Origin: Gammaproteobacteria bacterium
GTDB taxonomy: Bacteria; Pseudomonadota; Gammaproteobacteria; Magnimaribacterales; AG-339-G14
Assembly (NCBI GenBank): GCA_002689405.1
Contig: NZFZ01000008.1
Span: 21,361-27,509 of the forward strand
DNA: 6,149 bases
Reading direction: 5' to 3'
The notes beneath the pieces were generated by a model, which was not told the origin of the DNA, did no database searches, and worked only from the letters and a program-made list of their open reading frames with translations. How positions within the stretch are numbered: the first letter of the stretch is position 1; each line of letters begins with the position of its first letter. Positions 1-5,318 of this stretch are shown here, in pieces. The translations under genes and the position numbers were made by a program.

Positions 1-177
1 GGTTCCGATTACGATGGCTGGCGGAATTTTCCTGTTGGCTTAGAAGATACTTCCACTTACCCAAATCTAATTGAAGAGCTCTTAAAAAGGAATTATTCAA
101 AAGAGGAAATCAAACAGATCTTCGGAGGAAATTTATTAAGGGTTTGGCAAGAAGTAAAAAAATTCTCAGAGTCTTGA
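1..177 (+). CDS. Membrane-dipeptidase-type peptidase (M19), C-terminal fragment
   Basis: Only the last 58 residues are in the window; the reading frame is open at base 1 and ends at TGA (175-177), followed at once by an in-frame TAG. The fragment begins with GSDYDG and continues with a P-x-GLED segment, a YPNLIEELLKR segment and a GGNLLRVW segment. In order and spacing this is the C-terminal block of renal-dipeptidase-like M19 enzymes, whose mammalian member has GGDFDG, GLED and NLLRVFE at the same places. Known family role: zinc-dependent hydrolysis of dipeptides, often D-containing ones, with N-terminal metal ligands that lie outside this window and so cannot be checked. Location in the cell cannot be judged without the N terminus. 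There is no terminator after it; the promoter of the next gene overlaps its stop codon. Confidence 0.88.
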   Translation, partial: GSDYDGWRNFPVGLEDTSTYPNLIEELLKRNYSKEEIKQIFGGNLLRVWQEVKKFSES

Positions 178-201
178 TAGAAAATTCTTATTTGCTATAT
201 T
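174..201 (+). promoter_or_regulatory. Sigma70-type promoter for genes A and B
   Basis: The -35 element TTGATA (174-179, 5 of 6 to consensus) and the -10 element TATATT (196-201, 5 of 6) are separated by 16 bases. A TG at 193-194 gives an extended -10. Transcription would start near 208, about 30 bases ahead of the gene A start codon, leaving room for its AAGGAG site. The -35 element lies over the stop codon of the peptidase gene. Promoter activity is inferred from sequence only. Confidence 0.55.
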
Positions 202-237
202 AAATCTCCAAAATATTTTTTTTAAGGAGAGAAAAAA

Positions 238-924
238 ATGAAAAATTTTTTAATTTTAATTGTAACTTTTGTTGCAAGTGCTGCTTATGCAGTTCCAGCA
301 ATGAACGTTTTTACAATCAATACTTCTGACCCAATGGGTTACATGGAATGGGCTAGAAAAAGCGCCCCAATCACAGCACCACCGTCAAATGCATCAGCCG
401 CTGGTGTATGTTTGTCCACAGCTGGTGCTGAAGAATTTGGCGATATGTACTTTTTCAATCTGTTTGATAGCAATGTAGATTCTTTGAGTGGAGACTATTA
501 CAGCCCTGAAATTGCTGCTGAGATTGCAAAGATAGCGAACAGAAGAACTGTCAGAATGGTAGATCATTACACACCAATGGAGCCTGCCGGAGATGGTTTT
601 GAAGTGGGTTTAACTTATTCAAATTATAATTTGAATGTTTATACAAAAAATCCTCAAGCTTATATGGAGGCTCTTAAAGAATATGAAGCCGCAGCACAAG
701 CAAATGGTTTTGAAGACGTTACCTTAAGTGCTTTTCAAATAAATACTGGCGATTATTCAGGTCAAATTTTGGTTGTCACGCAAGCACCCAATGCTAAAAG
801 ACTTGGACAATTTCTGGATGCAAGAAATGAATCCTGGTCCACTTCTCTAGGAAATAGATTTCCAAAATTAAGGAAATTGAAGAGAGGCATCATGATGAAT
901 TGTGAAGTTGTCTACGTTAGATAA
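238..924 (+). CDS. Exported protein A, tandem alpha+beta repeats, unknown function
   Basis: 228 residues; I do not recognise a named family. The start is well fixed: AAGGAG at 224-229 lies 8 bases before ATG. A Sec signal peptide is clear (MK-N, hydrophobic 4-16, AYA cleavage site after residue 18), so the mature protein should be periplasmic or secreted. The mature part matches itself: DPMGYMEWAR at 31-40 aligns with NPQAYMEALK at 138-147, and the hydrophobic strand near 67-76 aligns with 173-182, a period of 106-107 residues. This suggests two copies of a small alpha+beta unit, perhaps of the dimeric alpha-beta barrel (ABM/Dabb) type. The only two cysteines, C58 and C222, lie one in each half and could form a disulfide. 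Gene B follows after 15 bases, so the two are probably co-transcribed. It is the most divergent of the three related genes in the window. Enzyme, binding protein or stress protein all remain possible. Confidence 0.85.
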   Translation: MKNFLILIVTFVASAAYAVPAMNVFTINTSDPMGYMEWARKSAPITAPPSNASAAGVCLSTAGAEEFGDMYFFNLFDSNVDSLSGDYYSPEIAAEIAKIANRRTVRMVDHYTPMEPAGDGFEVGLTYSNYNLNVYTKNPQAYMEALKEYEAAAQANGFEDVTLSAFQINTGDYSGQILVVTQAPNAKRLGQFLDARNESWSTSLGNRFPKLRKLKRGIMMNCEVVYVR

Positions 925-939
925 TTTAAGGAGAAAATT

Positions 940-1680
940 ATGAAATTTATAAAAATATCTTTACTTGCTAGTTTACTTATAAGTACTTCAGCAATTGCGC
1001 AGCAATTTGCAGCGACAGGTATGCATGCTGGCTTTGGAGTAAATTCATTAAATCCAGTTGCTACTTTTCAAAACGTTAGCAAATATATGGAATCTGCGGA
1101 TTTTAAAAAACTAGGTATTACTGCTGGGTTATATGCCAACAACGTTAATGGCGCTGATGATACAACTCATCTTATTGAGTTTTATTATCCAGATGCTGCG
1201 TCTTATCAAAAAGCTGTTGATATGGCTGCCACCTCTTCTGCAGTGGCAAATTTATTATCTACTGCTGCACAAAACGGTACGCAAAATACTTATGAATCTG
1301 TCTACATCAATGTCAGAGAAAAAATTACTGCAGCCGATGTAGAAAAAAACAAAGTTTTCTATGTATGGCGCGTCGAAACTTCTGATCTTCCAAGATATCT
1401 TCGTGAGTGGGACAAAATGATTGAAGAAATCGAAGAAGAGGGCATAGCTAGCGATTCTTATGGCATGAAAGTTGCTTTTGCCGGCGCAGTTCATGGTGAA
1501 TCTCTATTTGTCTGGGCGGGTTATGAAAATCAGCAACAAATGATTGAACAACTTGCAGTATTTAATGCTTCAGAAAGCTTTGCTAATTTTAATAATAGAA
1601 CTCAAGGCTTTTCTTCTATTGTTGCTAACGAAATATCGACTCAATTAGCTCTATGGAATGGCGCGCTTTACACTGAGTAA
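940..1680 (+). CDS. Exported protein B, tandem alpha+beta repeats, unknown function
   Basis: 246 residues, no named family recognised. TAAGGAG at about 928-934 serves the ATG. A signal peptide is evident (K2, K5, hydrophobic 6-18, AIA cleavage after residue 20, mature Q21). There is no cysteine. The protein has an internal duplication: HLIEFYYPDAASYQ (77-90) aligns with SLFVWAGYENQQQM (188-201), and the preceding helices around 43-60 and 153-170 also align, a period of about 111 residues. Its second half resembles the second half of protein C, for example GYENQQQMIEQ against GYESLAEMEQW. Fold inference: two fused ferredoxin-like/ABM-like units acting in the periplasm. The acidic stretch EEIEEE (162-167) lies in a predicted helix of the second unit. 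Last gene of the A-B unit, followed two bases after the stop by a strong terminator hairpin. Confidence 0.85.
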   Translation: MKFIKISLLASLLISTSAIAQQFAATGMHAGFGVNSLNPVATFQNVSKYMESADFKKLGITAGLYANNVNGADDTTHLIEFYYPDAASYQKAVDMAATSSAVANLLSTAAQNGTQNTYESVYINVREKITAADVEKNKVFYVWRVETSDLPRYLREWDKMIEEIEEEGIASDSYGMKVAFAGAVHGESLFVWAGYENQQQMIEQLAVFNASESFANFNNRTQGFSSIVANEISTQLALWNGALYTE

Positions 1681-1682
1681 GC

Positions 1683-1712
1683 TTAAAAAGGCGGGGAAAC
1701 TCGCCTTTTTAA
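1683..1712. terminator. Bidirectional rho-independent terminator
   Basis: A perfect 11-base inverted repeat (TTAAAAAGGCG at 1683-1693 and its complement at 1702-1712) encloses an 8-base loop. The GGCG/CGCC core is followed by five T on the forward strand, and the five A on the left give a U-tract for the reverse strand. It sits between the converging ends of gene B and the glycoside hydrolase gene, 2 and 11 bases from their stop codons, so it can end transcripts from both sides. Confidence 0.88.
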
Positions 1713-1723
1713 ATAGTTTTAGC

Positions 1724-2770
1724 TTAATTTTCTAGAAATTTTTTTATGAATTGAACTTCAGCCTCGTCATAGGCTGATCCATCAACTCTATAAATATCGT
1801 GAAACCATTCTTTTGGCTCTGGTAATTCATCTCCCTCATTTACGAATTCACCTTTTTTCTTTTTTCCTTGAAGTTCTAAAATTGTTGACCAGCCAAAATG
1901 TGTTTGGCTTTTACCTGCGACAAAACCCCAGTTGTAACAACCGACATTTTCTTTTTTAAAGATTGGAAGGGAGAATTCAAAAGTGGTACCAAATTCTCTA
2001 GCCATGTATTCGGTACATATCAAAGGTCTTCCAAATTCTCTAAGCCTTTCAATTGTGGGTTCTAGTTTCTCTGCCTCATAAGTATGAAAGGTTATTATGT
2101 CTGAATTTTCACCATTGAGTTTTAAGATCTCGTCACCGATGGCACCATCTAAACAGGCAGTTAGAGGTTGAGAAGGCCTAACTTCAAAAGCCCATTCCCA
2201 AGTATATTGAAGTAATTTGAGAGCTTTATCACCAATACCGAATTGACCCGGTTCGTTATAAATATCCCACATCAAAATTCTTTCATCATTTGAATAGTCT
2301 TTGAGTACACCCTGGACAAATTCTTTTAATCTATTTAATTCTTTTGCCTCAATTTTTTCTTCATCAACTTGATTGACTAATTCTATACCAGGACTTTGCT
2401 TCCAACCGGAGTTGTGAACTCCTTTTACTGGCAAAGGTTGTTTGCCTAATTTTGGATAGGGTCGGTGACAGTCATCAAAGAGCACAATGATTGGTTTGAT
2501 ATTCCTTTTTTCACAAATATCTAAAAACCTATCAAAAGTTTTTTTGAATTTCTCATTCTCAGACCAAAGCAAATCATGCAGATAAACTCTTAAAGAATTG
2601 AAGCCAAGATCTTTCGCCCAATCCAATTCTCTTTCAATTGTTTCTTCATCAAAGGTATCCTCTTGAAACATTTCCAGTTGATTGATTGCTGAACTTGGTA
2701 AAAAGTTGCAGCCAACAAGCCACTGTTGTTTTTTGTACCAACTGTTTGCTTTTTCTTTTGACCACTTCAT
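1724..2770 (-). CDS. Cellulase-like glycoside hydrolase, clan GH-A (GH5-like), cytoplasmic
   Basis: 348 residues forming one (beta/alpha)8-type domain. Seen motifs: SLRVYLHD (59-66) for the strand carrying the conserved Arg; MWDIYNEPGQFG (167-178), where E173 of the NEP motif is the expected acid/base; HTYE (229-232); PLICTEYMAR (249-258), where E254 is the expected nucleophile; and W281. This order is that of retaining clan GH-A enzymes, near proteins annotated as cellulase-family glycosylhydrolase or 1,4-beta-xylanase. The substrate cannot be read from sequence. There is no signal peptide: the protein opens with a charged MKWSKEKANSWY, and the conserved-looking W-L-V-G-CNF follows directly, so the start seems right and the enzyme is likely cytoplasmic, acting on imported short saccharides or glycosides. 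It starts 10 bases after the DUF3429 stop with no clear ribosome site (only A/T-rich leader), suggesting translational coupling. Last gene of the amt cluster. Confidence 0.82.
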   Translation of the reverse strand: MKWSKEKANSWYKKQQWLVGCNFLPSSAINQLEMFQEDTFDEETIERELDWAKDLGFNSLRVYLHDLLWSENEKFKKTFDRFLDICEKRNIKPIIVLFDDCHRPYPKLGKQPLPVKGVHNSGWKQSPGIELVNQVDEEKIEAKELNRLKEFVQGVLKDYSNDERILMWDIYNEPGQFGIGDKALKLLQYTWEWAFEVRPSQPLTACLDGAIGDEILKLNGENSDIITFHTYEAEKLEPTIERLREFGRPLICTEYMAREFGTTFEFSLPIFKKENVGCYNWGFVAGKSQTHFGWSTILELQGKKKKGEFVNEGDELPEPKEWFHDIYRVDGSAYDEAEVQFIKKFLEN

Positions 2771-2780
2771 ATTTTAAATT

Positions 2781-3197
2781 TTAATAAATCAGAATAACAA
2801 TTGAAAACATATAGCAGCCACAAACCGCTGAGGTAAGGTTTTTTCTGAGTTTTAAGTAATCAGGATTAGTAAATTGAGGATTAATTTTGGACTCTAAGAG
2901 ATAGAAAAGAAAAAATAAGAAAAATAATAAAGTCATTGCATAAATGAGATTTATCCAAGCCAATAAAATGGCTCCAAACCCCAAAAGGGAAAAGACAATG
3001 GCCAAAACTAGATTTTTTTGATTTGTTGAATCCAAACCCCAAATGATTCCAGATAAAAAAGAAATTATTATTCCCCCGTATACAACCAATAATTGAAAAG
3101 AAATCTCTTCGTAAGTTTCTCCTAGAATCCAAGGGAGGATTGTGAGAGTTGCAAAGGGTAGAAAGCCTAAATAACCTAGGGTAATTTTAGTTTGCAT
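2781..3197 (-). CDS. DUF3429 family membrane protein
   Basis: 138 residues, almost wholly membrane-embedded with about five hydrophobic segments near 5-25, 36-55, 62-81, 83-102 and 120-137. The LGYLGFLPF opening, the YGGIIISFLSGIIWGL segment at 40-55 (small Gly/Ser pattern ending in WGL) and the YLKLRKNLT segment before the last helix are the pattern of DUF3429, a family of inner-membrane proteins without known function. Its ATG abuts the stop codon of the upstream 74-residue gene (TAAATG, zero spacing), and only a weak GGA precedes it, so translation is probably coupled. Two cysteines, C126 and C128, sit as CGC in the last helix. It lies in the amt cluster, but no role in ammonium transport is established. 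Confidence 0.72.
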   Translation of the reverse strand: MQTKITLGYLGFLPFATLTILPWILGETYEEISFQLLVVYGGIIISFLSGIIWGLDSTNQKNLVLAIVFSLLGFGAILLAWINLIYAMTLLFFLFFLFYLLESKINPQFTNPDYLKLRKNLTSAVCGCYMFSIVILIY

Positions 3198-3422
3198 TTA
3201 TCCATGAGCCATTTTGAGTAGAGTCATGAAAAGTATACCCGTTCCAATAACACCCGCTATTAGTATTACTAAGTCAACAACGAACACCTGAAAAAGCTTC
3301 AGCCAAGATCTTTCTTTTCCTTCTTTGGTATCTTGTATTAAGAAAATAAATGCACTGATCTTAAAAAGAACAAAAGCAATTATGAAAGTTATTCCACCTA
3401 GAATAAAGATCCCAGAGCCCAT
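3198..3422 (-). CDS. Small two-helix membrane protein next to amt, unknown
   Basis: 74 residues. Two hydrophobic segments (about 4-29 and 43-67) flank a charged loop, DTKEGKERSWLK at 31-42, so a helical hairpin in the inner membrane is expected. The second segment is rich in Gly (AGVIGTGILF), which favours helix packing against another protein. The ATG is preceded by AAGGA about 11 bases upstream in the 16-base gap after amt, and the stop codon abuts the next gene, so it reads as a real gene and not a chance frame. I recognise no family. Being directly after amt it could be an accessory subunit or regulator of the transporter, but this is only inference from position. Confidence 0.7.
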   Translation of the reverse strand: MGSGIFILGGITFIIAFVLFKISAFIFLIQDTKEGKERSWLKLFQVFVVDLVILIAGVIGTGILFMTLLKMAHG

Positions 3423-3438
3423 TGAAAATTATATCCTT

Positions 3439-4650
3439 CTAGAGCTTATATCCCGACTGACCGTGCTCAGCAACATCCAGACCTTCTTCCTGAGAATCAT
3501 CAGACACTCTTAATCCAAATATAGACCTAGTGATAAGTAATAAAATTACTGAACCAACCAGAGTAAACAAGCCAACACTCACCGCGCCAATAACTTGTGT
3601 GGTCATGAGATCACTGAAACTTGAGCCTTCATCAAATCCAATTCCGCCATAACTTTCGGCAGTTAAAAATGGAATAAGCAAAATTCCAAGCAGTCCACCA
3701 ATACCATGAACAGCGAACACATCAAGTGAATCATCAATATTAAAGGTTTCTTTAACGATATTGACCATGTAGTAACAAACTCCACCGGCAATTAAACCAA
3801 TGATTAAGCCACCCATAGGCCCAACTGATCCACTTGCAGGGGTAATGGAGGCTAAACCAGCAATACAACCAGTTACAGCTCCAACCAAAGAAGACTTGCC
3901 AAATTTAACTTTTTCAATGATGATCCAGACAATTGTTGCTGTAGCTGCTGATATGTGAGTCACCAAAATTGCCATACCGGCATCCCCATTCGCAGCAAGT
4001 GCACTTCCACCATTGAAGCCAAACCAGCCAACCCACAACATACATGCTCCCATCATGGTTAAACCTGGGTTATGAGGAGGTTGTACAGAATTTGGGAAGC
4101 CGTCTCTTGGACCTAAAAAGTAGGCTATTACTAGAGCAGTTATTCCTGCAGTAAGGTGCACCACAAGTCCACCTGCAAAATCCCTTACTCCCATTTCATA
4201 TAGCCAGCCTCCTTCAGCCCAAATCCAGTGAACCACAGGAGCGTAAATTAAAATTACCCATAGTAAAGAAAAGACTGCTACAAAACTAAACTTAATTCTC
4301 TCTGGATAAGCTCCAACTATCAAAGCAGGAGTAATGATGGCAAAAGTCATTTGGAACATAAAAAATACACTTTCTGGAATATCTCCAGACATGCTCTCTC
4401 TTGATAAATTAGCTAAAAATAGATTTCCTAAATCTCCAACATAAGCCCCAGTCCCACTAAAGGCAATACTATAGGCAATTACTAGCCAAGCAATCGAACT
4501 GATACAAGCAATTGTAAAACAATGCATCAAAACCGAAAGAATATTACTTGCTCTTACAAGGCCTGCGTAAAATAATGCTAAGCCAGGCAAAGTCATAAAT
4601 AAAACTAAAGCGGTGGATGTAATTATCCAAGCGGTGTTACCAGTATCCAT
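3439..4650 (-). CDS. amt: Ammonium transporter, Amt/MEP/Rh family
   Basis: 403 residues with about eleven membrane segments; moves ammonium across the inner membrane, usually as a trimer. Residues matching E. coli AmtB landmarks are all present: the outer Phe gate (F103 in QMTFAIITPAL), D157 in RDFAGG, the twin pore histidines H165 (VVHLTAG) and H315 (AVHGIGG), and W209, F212 and S216 in GWFGFNGGSA. The N-terminal TAW and PGLALFYAGLVR block and the cytoplasmic C-terminal tail with GLDVAEHGQSGY, where PII proteins act in known members, are intact. There is no signal peptide; the protein begins at MDTGNTAW, as in several family members. AAGGGG upstream of the ATG is a good ribosome site. No glnK (PII) gene lies in the window, though the usual partner order is glnK-amtB. 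First gene of a likely four-gene unit, with the next start 16 bases away. No sigma54-type GG/GC element is visible in its 97-base upstream gap. Confidence 0.96.
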   Translation of the reverse strand: MDTGNTAWIITSTALVLFMTLPGLALFYAGLVRASNILSVLMHCFTIACISSIAWLVIAYSIAFSGTGAYVGDLGNLFLANLSRESMSGDIPESVFFMFQMTFAIITPALIVGAYPERIKFSFVAVFSLLWVILIYAPVVHWIWAEGGWLYEMGVRDFAGGLVVHLTAGITALVIAYFLGPRDGFPNSVQPPHNPGLTMMGACMLWVGWFGFNGGSALAANGDAGMAILVTHISAATATIVWIIIEKVKFGKSSLVGAVTGCIAGLASITPASGSVGPMGGLIIGLIAGGVCYYMVNIVKETFNIDDSLDVFAVHGIGGLLGILLIPFLTAESYGGIGFDEGSSFSDLMTTQVIGAVSVGLFTLVGSVILLLITRSIFGLRVSDDSQEEGLDVAEHGQSGYKL

Positions 4651-4717
4651 AAATTATTCCCCTTATTATGTATTTTTAAAACTTTATCAAAAAGTATTTT
4701 GAACTTTAAGTCTAAAT

Positions 4718-4746
4718 TAGTGCAATAAATGCACTATGATAGGGCA
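4718..4746. promoter_or_regulatory. Inverted half-site array upstream of amt
   Basis: A perfect inverted repeat, TAGTGCA (4718-4724), ATAAA, TGCACTA (4730-4736), is followed by a third half-site, TAGGGCA (4740-4746), one base different from TAGTGCA. The second and third half-sites form TGCACTATGATAGGGCA, which resembles the NtrC-box layout (TGCACC, five bases, GGTGCA) with mismatches. The array lies about 70-95 bases upstream of the amt start codon and directly after the lipoprotein stop. A nitrogen-response operator is a reasonable inference. A weak terminator for the lipoprotein gene is the alternative, but no T-run follows on that strand. Confidence 0.45.
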
Positions 4747-4747
4747 G

Positions 4748-5263
4748 TTATGAACTTCTTGGATATCTAGATAGAATTTGGGAAATTATCTCATTGGCAA
4801 GATCTTGATCATCTAGAGAGGAAGAGTTTATTCTCATGTTTGCATACCAAACAACTTTATCTAGACCCTCATCAAAAAATTTAACTGATAAATAATTTAC
4901 TGGGGGAAAGTCATTTGCGTAAAACTTATAGGAAAAAGGATCATTTCGATAACCGTAAAAAAAATGTGAAGAATTTATTTGGTTGCGACGCTCCTTTTCT
5001 TTAACTGAAAAGCTTACTTTTAAAAGGGATTGATCATTTTGATTTAATCCAAGCTGCACTAAAGATGAAGATAATGCTTTCGCAATTCTATTTATTCTTA
5101 TGGGATTTTCTTCTTCATCAGATTCAACTCTAAAGGGATCGGGCTTAAATATTTTAAAGTCTTTGTATTTATTCGCAGAGAAAGCTTCATCGGAATCAAC
5201 TTTGACTACGAAGCCAGACGCACAGGATGTGAGCAAAACTAAAACGACTAACCTAGCTAACAC
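4748..5263 (-). CDS. DUF4136-like outer-membrane lipoprotein
   Basis: 171 residues. A short N-terminal hydrophobic stretch ends in the lipobox LTSC (C14 acylated), with A15 and S16 at the next positions and no Asp, so outer-membrane sorting is expected. The body follows the DUF4136 plan: a KVDSDEAF segment (21-28), YKDFKIF (33-39), an NRIAKAL-x-LVQLGL helix (58-73), a LLKVSFSV strand (80-87), a KVVWYANM strand (136-143) and a final ANEIISQILSRYP helix (156-168). Function of the family is unknown. The start is GTG with no ribosome site and no ATG upstream before an in-frame stop; a perfect -10 element sits at the right distance for a transcript beginning at this GTG, so the message may be leaderless. 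Divergent from gene C. Confidence 0.72.
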   Translation of the reverse strand: MLARLVVLVLLTSCASGFVVKVDSDEAFSANKYKDFKIFKPDPFRVESDEEENPIRINRIAKALSSSLVQLGLNQNDQSLLKVSFSVKEKERRNQINSSHFFYGYRNDPFSYKFYANDFPPVNYLSVKFFDEGLDKVVWYANMRINSSSLDDQDLANEIISQILSRYPRSS

Positions 5264-5269
5264 GAATTT

Positions 5270-5275
5270 ATTATA
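5270..5275 (-). promoter_or_regulatory. -10 element for the lipoprotein gene
   Basis: On the reverse strand this reads TATAAT, a perfect -10 consensus. It ends 6 bases before the GTG start of the lipoprotein gene, so the transcript would begin at or next to the start codon. No good -35 element stands at 16-18 bases; TTCAAA at 14 bases is the best match. That weakness limits confidence. Confidence 0.42.
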
Positions 5276-5286
5276 ACTTTGTTATA
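5272..5286. repeat. Inverted repeat in the divergent promoter region
   Basis: TATAAC (5272-5277), TTT, GTTATA (5281-5286): a perfect 6-base inverted repeat lying between the divergent lipoprotein and gene C starts. Each arm overlaps the -10 element of one of the two facing genes, so a dimeric repressor bound here could shut both, or the symmetry may simply come from two overlapping TATA-type elements. Confidence 0.45.
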
Positions 5287-5288
5287 GT
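5283..5288 (+). promoter_or_regulatory. -10 element for gene C
   Basis: TATAGT differs by one base from TATAAT. It would start transcription near 5295, about 24 bases before the ATG at 5319, with the ribosome site in between. No convincing -35 element was found at 16-18 bases upstream, where the sequence already belongs to the lipoprotein gene. Confidence 0.35.
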
Positions 5289-5308
5289 ATTTGAAGAAAT
5301 TTTTTTAT

Positions 5309-5312
5309 GGAG
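5309..5312 (+). promoter_or_regulatory. Ribosome binding site fixing the gene C start at 5319
   Basis: GGAG (within GGAGAG, 5309-5314) is 6 bases ahead of the ATG at 5319. An in-frame ATG at 5307 overlaps this site, has only a T-run before it, and would add four residues (MERK) to a normal signal peptide. Genes A and B also have a GGAGA site followed by an A-rich spacer and ATGAA, so 5319 is the better start. Confidence 0.75.
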
Positions 5313-5318
5313 AGAAAA

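Noticed and set aside
1133..1342. 69-codon forward frame inside gene B
   Set aside because: Lies wholly within gene B in another frame, has no ribosome site and a low-complexity Leu/Ile-rich product; a shadow frame.
1255..1494. 79-codon reverse frame opposite gene B
   Set aside because: Antisense to a gene with clear signal peptide and repeat structure; no start signals.
2881..3132. 83-codon reverse frame within the DUF3429 gene
   Set aside because: Alternate frame of a membrane-protein gene, with Phe/Asn-rich product from AT-rich codons; no support.
3325..3513. 62-codon forward frame opposite the 74-residue gene and the amt end
   Set aside because: Antisense to two better supported genes; no ribosome site or recognisable product.
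4665..4690. Sigma70 promoter TTGATA with CATAAT upstream of amt (reverse strand)
   Set aside because: The spacer is only 14 bases and the transcript would start within the ribosome site.
4651..4747. Sigma54 promoter for amt
   Set aside because: No GG followed ten bases later by GC on the reverse strand between the half-sites and the start codon.
5307..5318. Upstream in-frame ATG as the start of gene C (adds MERK)
   Set aside because: It overlaps the GGAG ribosome site that serves the ATG at 5319 and has no ribosome site of its own.
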